DNA of 7,802 nt from an uncultured Lachnospiraceae bacterium. GTDB lineage: Bacteria > Bacillota_A > Clostridia > Lachnospirales > Lachnospiraceae. Below are positions 1 through 5,656 of this stretch, piece by piece (within the stretch, counting starts at the first letter, position 1; each line of letters opens with the position of its first letter). The notes below the pieces were generated by a model. That model ran no database searches. It was not told the DNA's origin and worked only from the letters and a program-made list of their open reading frames with translations. The position numbers were made by a program, and so were the translations under genes. Where the stretch lies: NCBI GenBank assembly GCA_946614075.1, contig CAMOGO010000046.1, forward strand, positions 1 through 7,802, read 5' to 3'.

Positions 1-39
1 CCGTTCGAGAAGCATAAGCAGTATCTGGCAGCATCATAA
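1..39 (+). CDS. C-terminal end of an unidentified rightward gene (partial)
   Basis: Frame 1 reads twelve codons (PFEKHKQYLAAS) and stops at TAA 37-39. The stop lies directly against a terminator-like hairpin beginning at 43, which is the usual arrangement at the end of a gene. Another frame stays open past 39 into the hairpin, so the frame choice rests on the position of the terminator. Twelve residues are too few to assign a family. The gene converges on the leftward kinase operon. Confidence 0.4.
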   Translation, partial: PFEKHKQYLAAS

Positions 40-88
40 AAACTGCCACCAGATCAAAATCTGATGGCAGGAAAATTTTTGTTTTTTT
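38..88. terminator. Bidirectional intrinsic terminator
   Basis: The arms 43-54 (CTGCCACCAGAT) and 59-70 (ATCTGATGGCAG) form a 12-bp stem with one C-A mismatch (49/64) and a CAAA loop. On the plus strand the stem is followed by GAAAA and then T-runs at 76-80 and 82-88. On the minus strand the T-run is the complement of A38-42 and lies directly against the stem, so termination may be stronger for the leftward kinase operon. The hairpin sits between two convergent genes and plausibly ends both. Confidence 0.8.
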
Positions 89-115
89 AATTGTCTACTT
101 GACGGGGAGCAGTTC

Positions 116-207
116 AGGTGACACTGAGAACCGTCCCCGTTGTCATCGAACCGTCCCCGTTGTCATCCCCGTTGTCATCCCCGTTGTCATCATCCCCGTT
201 GTCACCT
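116..207. repeat. GAACCGTCCCC-type REP-like repeat cluster
   Basis: A 20-nt unit, GAACCGTCCCCGTTGTCATC, occurs twice in tandem (128-147 and 148-167). It is followed by shortened copies of its 3' half. CCCCGTTGTCA plus T or C occurs at 135-146, 155-166, 167-178, 179-190 and 194-205. The block is bounded by a perfect 8-bp inverted repeat, AGGTGACA (116-123) and TGTCACCT (200-207). The last T of the right end is the first base of the kinase stop codon triplet as read on the plus strand. The GAACCGTCCCC core recurs at 5902-6000. It resembles REP-like palindromes that some Firmicutes carry in many copies, sometimes mobilised by Y1 (RAYT-type) transposases; no transposase is present here. Confidence 0.75.
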
Positions 208-1493
208 TAGGCGGCCTGTGGGAATAGAATATTTAAGCTGAATACGGAGTGGGCGGTATGGAATGAAATATCGCCCCCGTATTTTTTCACCACCTGGCGC
301 ATGCTCTGTACGCCAAAGCCGTGGACGGAGGTGTCCTCCTGCGTGGTTTTCGGGAGGCCGTTCTCCAGGATGAGATCCCCGCCATAGTAATTGTGGGAAT
401 GAATGGACAGGAGCCCGCCTTCGCCCTGGATGGAGAGCCCGATTTCCCTCTGATCCGGCGGGAGCGCGACGACGGCCCGGATGGCATTGTCCAGGATATT
501 TCCGAACAGGGAGTAAATGTCCGCATCGCTCATAAAGGACAGCTTTTTGCCGTCGGCGATGCAACTGATGAGGATCCCGTTCTGCTGGCAGTACATGTTT
601 TTCTCTGCCAGGATGATGTCCAGGGCGCTGCAGCCGGTTTTGGGCATGGAATCGTAGATGTTGATGACCTTTTCCATGTCGGCGACGGTCTCCGGGGCGA
701 TCTGGGTCTCATTACCGATCCGGCGGATCTGATGCCGCATGTCATGGCATTTCAGATTGATCTGGTCGATGGTCGCGCGGGAAAGCTGGTATTGCTGCTG
801 CTCCATCTGCCGCATCTGCGCCAGGACCTGCAGCTCATTTTCCAGGGAATGCTGCAGGAGCAGGGTAAACTGCAGGAGCAGGAGCACGAAGGAGCAAAGC
901 ATGCTGGTCAGGTTCTGCGCGAGATAAACCAGGTCACGCGGATGGCCTGCATAGCTGCGGCGTATGATGTCGTACAGGACAATCTCCAGAACAATGCCCA
1001 GTGCAAAGACGAGAAGGAGATGGCCTTTGCCGAGACTGACGCGGTCTCCGTCCTTGAGCCGTTTCCCGAACAGAGCAAAAAAAATGGCGTAGATGGCAAG
1101 CCGGAAGGTAAGCTTCAGGGCGGCCCCGGGGAGAGTATCGGGAAAGAGGAGGGCAGACACACTCTCCGGGAGACATCCGATCGCCAGGGATGCGATGTGC
1201 TGGACGCCATAGGCTGCAAGGGTACAAAAGGAGCAGTCATTCAGAGAAACATCAAAGCATATCATGCCAAGCAGGGTCATCAGTCCAACGCAGAGAATAA
1301 AGTTTGAAACGCTGGTCCGGAAGGTGTCGGGCCTTTGATAGATGAGATAAAAGGCGCAGGCAGTAAACAGCAGACAGACAGGGAAGGTAATGGCAAAATA
1401 CCTTCTCTTTTTTTGCGTGAACAAGAACATGCAGCTGGCCAGGGTAAGAGCAAGCCAGAACCGGACGCCATAGGAAAAAAGTAAAGCAGACAT
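207..1493 (-). CDS. Membrane sensor histidine kinase, GHKL type (AgrC-like)
   Basis: This 428-residue protein is predicted to sense a signal at the membrane and phosphorylate the response regulator encoded just upstream. The N-terminal half (about 5-213) is very hydrophobic, with roughly six or seven membrane segments (near 5-25, 33-52, 64-80, 88-108, 124-143, 158-175 and 189-213). A short coiled-coil-like linker (214-245) follows. The H-box is CHDMRHQI (249-256), with H250 the likely phospho-acceptor. The N-box is GNILDNAIRA (331-340, with N332 and N336) and the G-box is HGFGVQSM (391-398). These are the marks of the HATPase_c_5/GHKL kinases of the AgrC, ComD and VirS group. No large extracellular domain is visible, so the signal is probably a peptide or lies within the membrane. 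The start at 1493 is supported by AAGGAG six to eleven bases upstream, next to the regulator stop, so translation is probably coupled. The natural signal is unknown. Confidence 0.93.
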   Translation of the reverse strand: MSALLFSYGVRFWLALTLASCMFLFTQKKRRYFAITFPVCLLFTACAFYLIYQRPDTFRTSVSNFILCVGLMTLLGMICFDVSLNDCSFCTLAAYGVQHIASLAIGCLPESVSALLFPDTLPGAALKLTFRLAIYAIFFALFGKRLKDGDRVSLGKGHLLLVFALGIVLEIVLYDIIRRSYAGHPRDLVYLAQNLTSMLCSFVLLLLQFTLLLQHSLENELQVLAQMRQMEQQQYQLSRATIDQINLKCHDMRHQIRRIGNETQIAPETVADMEKVINIYDSMPKTGCSALDIILAEKNMYCQQNGILISCIADGKKLSFMSDADIYSLFGNILDNAIRAVVALPPDQREIGLSIQGEGGLLSIHSHNYYGGDLILENGLPKTTQEDTSVHGFGVQSMRQVVKKYGGDISFHTAHSVFSLNILFPQAA

Positions 1494-1504
1494 GATATCT
1501 CCTT

Positions 1505-2215
1505 TCAGGAATGCCCACCGATGTAATCATTCAAAGCCTGGATAAAAGGCTTTCTCCGAGGCCGGGACATCTGAAGCTGATCCGAGCCTACGGTCACCAG
1601 ATTGCCCTGGACACCCCGCACGTACATGAGATTCACCAGATAGCAGCTGTTGCAGCGGACAAAGAGGCCGGAGTCAAGCTTTTCCTCCACCTGCTTCAGG
1701 TTGCCGTACGCAGGATAATCGCCGTCGGCCGTATGATAGAGAATATGGTGATTCTGCACCTCCACGTACAGGATCCGGGAGGTGGAGGTCCGTATGATGT
1801 CGTCGCCGGAGGTGATCAGGATTTCCTTGGACTGGCGGAAGGTGAGCTGGTGGATGGCCCGGTTGATTTTCAAGGAGAAACCGGCGTAGGAGACTGGCTT
1901 TACGACGAAATCAAAGGCGTTTGCCTCGTAGCCCCGCACCGCGAAGGAGACCAGGTTCGTGACAAACAGAAGAAGTACGGAAGGGTCCGTCTGCCGCAGG
2001 GACAGGGCGGTATCCATCCCATTCATTCCATTAAGACCGATATCCATCAGCACCATATCGTAGACCGGCTGGTACTCGATCAGAAACTGCTCGCCGCTTT
2101 CAAACCAGCGGATCGCAAATTCATGGCCGTTTTCCCGCCCCCATCTGTCAAAACAGGACCGCAAGGTTTCCATTTCGTCCTTTTCATTTTCCACGATCGC
2201 AATCTGAAAATTCAT
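1505..2215 (-). CDS. LytTR-family response regulator
   Basis: This 236-residue cytoplasmic transcription factor is the first gene of the leftward operon. Residues 1-120 form a receiver domain, starting MNFQIAIVENEKDE. D58 in the VLMDIGLNGMNGMD segment is the likely phosphorylation site, with T86 and K106 (VVKP) as the conserved switch residues. Residues about 125-232 form a LytTR DNA-binding domain. Its signature stretches are ILYVEVQNHHILYHTADG, then FVRCNSCYLVNLMYV, and SRPRRKPF near the end. The start at 2215 is chosen because the receiver fold begins there and GGAG lies seven bases upstream. The frame stays open to 2509, but that extension has no receiver or helical character and crosses the control region. 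Receiver plus LytTR regulators paired with GHKL kinases usually control exported products or peptide signalling. The direct targets cannot be proved here, though the divergent GH3 gene is the obvious candidate. Confidence 0.93.
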   Translation of the reverse strand: MNFQIAIVENEKDEMETLRSCFDRWGRENGHEFAIRWFESGEQFLIEYQPVYDMVLMDIGLNGMNGMDTALSLRQTDPSVLLLFVTNLVSFAVRGYEANAFDFVVKPVSYAGFSLKINRAIHQLTFRQSKEILITSGDDIIRTSTSRILYVEVQNHHILYHTADGDYPAYGNLKQVEEKLDSGLFVRCNSCYLVNLMYVRGVQGNLVTVGSDQLQMSRPRRKPFIQALNDYIGGHS

Positions 2216-2272
2216 GGGTAGACTCCGTACAGACATAGGCTTGCAATGGCAGCGCCGATGCAGACAATACAA

Positions 2273-2373
2273 ACAAACGTAAATGAAGGCTTTTGCACAC
2301 TTATGGATTATACCACCGTTGCAAAACCGGCGCAATTCAGGCACACCCCGTGAGGGCGACAGCTTACGTTGCC
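2273..2373. promoter_or_regulatory. Candidate LytTR-type binding sites in the divergent control region
   Basis: Three short motifs resemble the published AgrA/LytTR half-site, (T/A)(A/C)(C/A)GTTN(A/G)(T/G). TACGTTTGT on the minus strand (2281-2273) matches every position. ACCGTTGCA (2315-2323) and TACGTTGCC (2365-2373) on the plus strand match the first six positions. The two plus-strand copies share CGTTGC and lie exactly 50 bases apart. The 2365-2373 copy is centred about 63 bases before the predicted GH3 transcription start, a plausible place for an activator. LytTR sites are short and usually paired about 20 bases apart, which is not seen here, so this is a candidate only. Confidence 0.35.
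2307..2335 (-). promoter_or_regulatory. Putative promoter of the regulator-kinase operon
   Basis: Read on the minus strand, 2312-2307 is a perfect TATAAT preceded by TGG, giving an extended -10 (TGnTATAAT). Seventeen bases further upstream lies TTGCGC (2335-2330), a weak -35 that keeps the TTG. Transcription would start near 2300 and give a leader of about 85 bases. A CGTTGC motif (2317-2322) falls between the -35 and -10, so a bound regulator could repress its own operon; that is inference. Confidence 0.6.
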
Positions 2374-2419
2374 AAAATGACAGAAAAAGTGCTGGCGCGT
2401 TTTGAGCATGCGAAGCCGA

Positions 2420-2425
2420 TATAAT
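2420..2425 (+). promoter_or_regulatory. Putative -10 element of the GH3 gene promoter
   Basis: A perfect TATAAT lies about 105 bases before the GH3 start codon. No convincing -35 is found at 16-19 bases spacing (GCGTTT at 17), and there is no TGn extension. Such a promoter would be expected to need an activator, which fits control by the neighbouring LytTR regulator. Transcription would begin near 2432. GCGTTTT (2397-2403) and AAAACGC (2447-2453) form an inverted repeat around it. Confidence 0.5.
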
Positions 2426-2468
2426 GACGGACAAAAGCAACACGTAAAAACGCAACCAACCAACATCA

Positions 2469-2499
2469 GGCAGGCAGCGAAAGGAAGTTCTGCCCTGCC
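2469..2499 (+). other. Hairpin in the GH3 mRNA leader
   Basis: GGCAGGCAG (2469-2477) can pair with CTGCCCTGCC (2490-2499), giving nine base pairs with one bulged C and a 12-base loop. It lies in the predicted 5' leader and ends 18 bases before the SD, so it does not hide the ribosome binding site. No T-tract follows, so it is not a terminator. It may simply stabilise the message. Confidence 0.35.
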
Positions 2500-2529
2500 G
2501 CACCTTCATGAGATGAGAAAGGAGATCAC

Positions 2530-4767
2530 ATGAAACGAGCTTTATCTCTCGTACTTGGCGCTGCCATGGCGCTTACTTCCCTGGGCGGCTTTGCCTTAGC
2601 GGAAGATGCTAAGTACACCACCGAAACCACAGCTGACGGCTGGGTCCGCGTTGTCAACGAAGACGGCGCAGTCCTGGGATATGATCCGGAAAGCGGCGTC
2701 ACCCTCCTCGAGGTTGACGGCTACGCATTCAAAGACCTGAACAAAAACGGCGAGCTCGATCTGTATGAGGACTGGCGTGAGTCCTACGAGGATCGTGCGA
2801 TGGATCTGGTATCCAAAATGGACGTACAGGACATGAGTGGCCTCCGTATCAACGGCGCGATCGGCTCCCTGGACACCGACATTGCAAATTCCAACGACAT
2901 GGATGGAAACCCGCTGTATCCGCAGCTCACCGAAGAGGGTAAGCGTTATTTCATCATGTATCCGGTCAGCTTCGGCGCTCCTTTGACCGCTGCAGCACCG
3001 GCAGCCAATGCGATGCAGGCGGTTGCAGAGTCCACTCACCTGGGCATCCCGATGATGCTGAACTGCGACCCGACCACCACGATGACCGGTACCGTGACAA
3101 ACATGGCACTCGGCGCCACCTTCTCCCCGGATAAGGTTCGCGAGCTGTCTCTGGACGTTGCGAAGCTGTACCGCGCTGCCGGCATCACCATGACCCTGAG
3201 CCCGCAGGTTGACCTGGCCAGCGACCCTCGCAGCCAGTACATCAACACCTTCACGGAGGACCCGGCTCTGGCAGCAGCTCTGGCAAACGCTATGATCAGC
3301 GCTTATCAGTCCACCTACGCAGAGGACGGAACCGATCTCGGATGGGGCAAGGACTCCCTGGCCGTCCAGTTCAAGCATTTCTTTGGCAACATGGCCAATG
3401 AGGGCGGACGTCACTATCACGACTACACCGGCAAGTACACCGTCATGAGCGAGGCAGATGTCGAGACTCAGCTGGTACCTTTTGTACAGGGCGGCTTCAC
3501 GCTGGACAGCGCAACAGGCGCTGCTTCCGCAGTCATGGTTACCTACACCGTTCCTTGCGATGAGAACGGCGAGCCTTACGGCGAGTTGGTAGGCGGTGCT
3601 TTCAACGAGTTCATCATGGGTAAGCTCGATGAGCTTGGCTTTGAGGGTATGGTTTCCACCGACTCTCTGACCTTCGAGGATCTGGATCTGGGCTATATGG
3701 TTATGCTTCAGACCGCTTTCAACGTTGACGAGCTCAGCCTCGATGAGAAGATCTGCCTGATGTTCAGCCTTGGCGTAGATCAGATCATGGGCAACACCAC
3801 GGTACCCGCAGTCGTTTCTGCTTATGACCTGTTTGTCGAGCAGTACGGCGAGGAAGCTGCTCTGCAGAACTGGCAGGATGCTGCTTATGACTGCGTGCTT
3901 CCGATCTTCCGTGTAGGAAACTTTGATAATCCGTATGTTGACTGCGCAGAGTCCGCAGCTATCTTTGAGGAGTACACTCCTGCCGCTACCAACGAGCTCG
4001 CACAGTCTTCCATCATCATGCTGAAGAACGACGGCGTCATCATGGAGAGAGAGGAAGAGGCAAAGGTCTATGTCGTCTCCAACGGCGAAGAGCTGCCCGT
4101 CAGCAAGAAGGTCCTGAACGGCTACTTCGAGGTCGTTGACGATGTCGAGGAGGCCGATTTCTCCCTGGTCTTTGTTGACTCCCCGCAGTGCATCAACAGA
4201 GGCTATGACACCGAGAAGGAAGAGTGGGTTCCGATCACTCTGCAGTATCGTCCGTACACCGCTGACGCTGACTGCGTCGAGGAAGTCTCCCTCACCGGCG
4301 ATGTCACCGTAGAGTCCACCAACAGCCCTTACGGCGCTGTCAACAACACTGTCAAGGAAAACCGCGGCTACTACGATGCCGAGAACACTGTATCCAACGA
4401 GGCAGACCTCGATCTGATCCTCGACACCGCTGCACTTGGAAAGCCCGTTGTCGTCTGCGTCAACGCTTCCGGTCAGTTCTGCGTCGATGAGTTTGAGAGC
4501 GAAGTATCCGCCATCTTTGTCGGCTTTGGCGTCGACAAGTCCAACTACCTGCCTCTGGCAGCCGGTCAGGTCGAGCCCTCCGCTCTGCTTCCGGTCGCAA
4601 TGCCCGCCAACATGGAGGCTGTCGAGGCTCAGGCACCCGCCGTTCCTCACGACATGGAGTGCTATGTCGATGCAGCCGGCAACACCTATGACTTCGGCTT
4701 CGGCCTGAACTGGTCCGGCGTCATCGCCGACGAACGCACCGAGACCTTCGCGGTACCGATGGAGTAA
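2530..4767 (+). CDS. Secreted glycoside hydrolase family 3 (beta-glucosidase-like)
   Basis: This 745-residue enzyme is predicted to release sugar units from the non-reducing end of glycans or glycosides outside the cell. Residues 1-24 form a signal peptide with a likely cleavage after ALA (22-24). There is no lipobox, sortase motif or binding module, so it is probably released. Residues 69-82 (DLNKNGELDLYEDW) are typical of this GH3 group and resemble a calcium-binding loop. The N-terminal barrel has SPQVDLASDPR (224-234), TEDP (242-245), KHFFGN (282-287) with R294, and GMVSTDS, where D378 fits the catalytic nucleophile. The C-terminal GH3 domain has IIMLKND (near 495-501) and ends in YDFGFGLNWSG (720-730). 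The acid/base residue, which varies in GH3, cannot be placed from sequence alone. AAGGAG six to eight bases before ATG 2530 fixes the start. It is divergent from the LytTR operon and has its own terminator. The substrate is unknown. Confidence 0.92.
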   Translation: MKRALSLVLGAAMALTSLGGFALAEDAKYTTETTADGWVRVVNEDGAVLGYDPESGVTLLEVDGYAFKDLNKNGELDLYEDWRESYEDRAMDLVSKMDVQDMSGLRINGAIGSLDTDIANSNDMDGNPLYPQLTEEGKRYFIMYPVSFGAPLTAAAPAANAMQAVAESTHLGIPMMLNCDPTTTMTGTVTNMALGATFSPDKVRELSLDVAKLYRAAGITMTLSPQVDLASDPRSQYINTFTEDPALAAALANAMISAYQSTYAEDGTDLGWGKDSLAVQFKHFFGNMANEGGRHYHDYTGKYTVMSEADVETQLVPFVQGGFTLDSATGAASAVMVTYTVPCDENGEPYGELVGGAFNEFIMGKLDELGFEGMVSTDSLTFEDLDLGYMVMLQTAFNVDELSLDEKICLMFSLGVDQIMGNTTVPAVVSAYDLFVEQYGEEAALQNWQDAAYDCVLPIFRVGNFDNPYVDCAESAAIFEEYTPAATNELAQSSIIMLKNDGVIMEREEEAKVYVVSNGEELPVSKKVLNGYFEVVDDVEEADFSLVFVDSPQCINRGYDTEKEEWVPITLQYRPYTADADCVEEVSLTGDVTVESTNSPYGAVNNTVKENRGYYDAENTVSNEADLDLILDTAALGKPVVVCVNASGQFCVDEFESEVSAIFVGFGVDKSNYLPLAAGQVEPSALLPVAMPANMEAVEAQAPAVPHDMECYVDAAGNTYDFGFGLNWSGVIADERTETFAVPME

Positions 4768-4810
4768 ATCAGTAAAACAGACAGAGAATCTCACGGTTTT
4801 CTGAGTAAGT

Positions 4811-4861
4811 AAAAAACGGGGCTGCTGCACTATTTTCTTAGTGCGGCAGCCCCGTTTTTTT
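4811..4861 (+). terminator. Strong intrinsic terminator of the GH3 gene
   Basis: The arms 4815-4831 and 4840-4856 form a 17-bp stem with one T-G wobble. The centre is GGGGCTGC and GCAGCCCC, the loop is ATTTTCTT, and seven T follow at 4855-4861. The A-run at 4811-4816 gives some T-tract on the other strand as well. The structure begins about 45 bases after the GH3 stop. Confidence 0.92.
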
Positions 4862-4869
4862 ATGCACAT

Positions 4870-4958
4870 GGCCGTCTCAAGGAAAGTGTTGCCTTACGGC
4901 AACAGACGGCCTGCGCGGCGAGTAGGACTCGGCAAACCTCCTCCTACTCGATTTCGCG
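4870..4958. other. Highly folded non-coding element (two long hairpins)
   Basis: Hairpin 1 has outer arms GGCCGTCT (4870-4877) and AGACGGCC (4904-4911), both perfect. An inner stem GTTGCC (4888-4893) and GGCAAC (4898-4903) closes a TTAC loop, leaving a ten-base bulge (4878-4887) on one side. Hairpin 2 has arms CGAGTAGG (4919-4926) and CCTACTCG (4943-4950), flanked by a second pair CGCG (4914-4917) and CGCG (4955-4958). CAAGG in the bulge (4878-4882) could also pair with CCTTG at 4975-4979. The element could be a small RNA, a leader remnant, a mobile-element end or a dispersed repeat. It lies before the predicted start of the glycosylase transcript, so it need not be part of that mRNA. An open frame of 63 codons crosses it but begins inside the preceding terminator. 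Confidence 0.55.
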
Positions 4959-4993
4959 GAAGAGTAAGATCTAACCTTGACTGGGTTGACGGA

Positions 4994-5022
4994 TTGGAAT
5001 CTTTGGATCATGCTGATATAAT
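4994..5022 (+). promoter_or_regulatory. Extended -10 promoter for the glycosylase (and possibly helicase) gene
   Basis: TATAAT at 5017-5022 is preceded by TGA, a perfect extended -10 (TGnTATAAT). A 17-base spacer separates it from TTGGAA (4994-4999), which matches the -35 consensus at four of six positions. Transcription would start near 5029. That leaves only about 14 bases before the upstream ATG (5043) but about 44 before ATG 5073, which favours the second start. Confidence 0.7.
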
Positions 5023-5072
5023 GACTATGTAGCCCGATTTAGATGTTTTTCTTTTCAGATGAGAATAAAACC

Positions 5073-5570
5073 ATGAATTCATCCTTTATTGTCCACCCGC
5101 TGCCGCCTCTTTTTGACAGCTGGTCCGAAATCCTGATATTAGGCTCCTTTCCTTCCGTAAAAACGCGGGAGATGGGTTTTTTCTACGGACACCCGCAGAA
5201 CCGCTACTGGAAGGTCCTCTCGGCAGTCTTCGAGGATGACTTTCCGGAAACAGTGGAGGAGCGAAAAGCATTTTTACTGCGGCATCATGTTGCCGCCTGG
5301 GATGTGATTTACTCCTGTGAGATTACCGGATCGTCCGACGCAAGTATCAAAAATGTCACGCCGACGGATCTCAGACCCATCCTGCAGGCGGCGCCGATAA
5401 AGCGGATTTTCGTCAACGGAAAAACAGCAGAGAAGATGTATCGGAAATATACCGAGCCGGTACTTAGTATTTCAGCCACATGCCTGCCCTCCACGAGCCC
5501 GGCAAACGCCGCATGGTCGCTGGAAAGGCTCATTGAGGCATGGAGGATAATAAGAGAAGGCAGGCAGTGA
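5073..5570 (+). CDS. Hypoxanthine/deoxyinosine-DNA glycosylase (UDG superfamily)
   Basis: This 165-residue enzyme is predicted to excise deaminated adenine (hypoxanthine), and perhaps uracil, from DNA as the first step of base excision repair. The motif LGSFPSVKTRE (23-33) followed by FFYGHPQNRYW (36-46) is characteristic of the family-6 hypoxanthine-DNA glycosylases. N43 fits the catalytic asparagine described for that family. The second motif, LPSTSPANA, ends near residue 146 and matches the DNA-intercalation loop. The length of about 160-165 residues is normal for the family. The start at 5073 is preferred because family members begin only a few residues before the HPLPP stretch and because of the promoter position. 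An in-frame ATG at 5043 would add ten residues but has no SD; the 5073 start has only a weak one. The PLD-helicase gene follows on the same strand with no terminator between. Confidence 0.85.
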   Translation: MNSSFIVHPLPPLFDSWSEILILGSFPSVKTREMGFFYGHPQNRYWKVLSAVFEDDFPETVEERKAFLLRHHVAAWDVIYSCEITGSSDASIKNVTPTDLRPILQAAPIKRIFVNGKTAEKMYRKYTEPVLSISATCLPSTSPANAAWSLERLIEAWRIIREGRQ

Positions 5571-5639
5571 ATGAACGAAGATATGTTAGAAAAAATATAC
5601 CAGGAAAGACTGGAACTAAGAAGTTTTTGCGGTATCTAA
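5571..5639 (+). CDS. Possible 22-residue small ORF or gene remnant
   Basis: An ATG follows the glycosylase TGA without a gap and opens 22 codons (MNEDMLEKIYQERLELRSFCGI) ending at TAA 5637-5639. AGAAGG lies ten bases before the ATG. The peptide is charged and probably helical, with no family recognised. It could be a translated leader peptide of the helicase gene, the remnant of a longer gene, or chance. Confidence 0.2.
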   Translation: MNEDMLEKIYQERLELRSFCGI

Positions 5640-5656
5640 CAGAGTGAGGGAACGTT

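Noticed and set aside
128..205. CRISPR array
   Set aside because: The units are only 12-20 bases and largely contiguous, with no unique spacers of regular length and no cas genes nearby.
321..1307. Open frame of 328 codons on the plus strand opposite the histidine kinase
   Set aside because: The minus strand holds H-, N- and G-boxes and membrane segments; the plus-strand product has no recognisable features.
1511..2221. Open frame of 236 codons on the plus strand opposite the response regulator
   Set aside because: It mirrors the LytTR regulator exactly and has no domain of its own.
2216..2509. Longer N-terminus for the response regulator
   Set aside because: The extension crosses both promoters, is rich in Cys and Arg with no domain, and the start at 2215 has its own SD immediately before the receiver fold.
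2596..4869. Open frame of 757 codons on the minus strand opposite the GH3 gene
   Set aside because: It is fully antisense to a gene with clear GH3 motifs and a signal peptide, shows no recognisable domain, and begins past the GH3 terminator. It is explained by the codon bias of the GH3 gene.
4841..5032. 63-codon ORF through the folded element
   Set aside because: It starts within the 3' arm of the GH3 terminator, has no SD, and its composition reflects the GC-rich hairpins.
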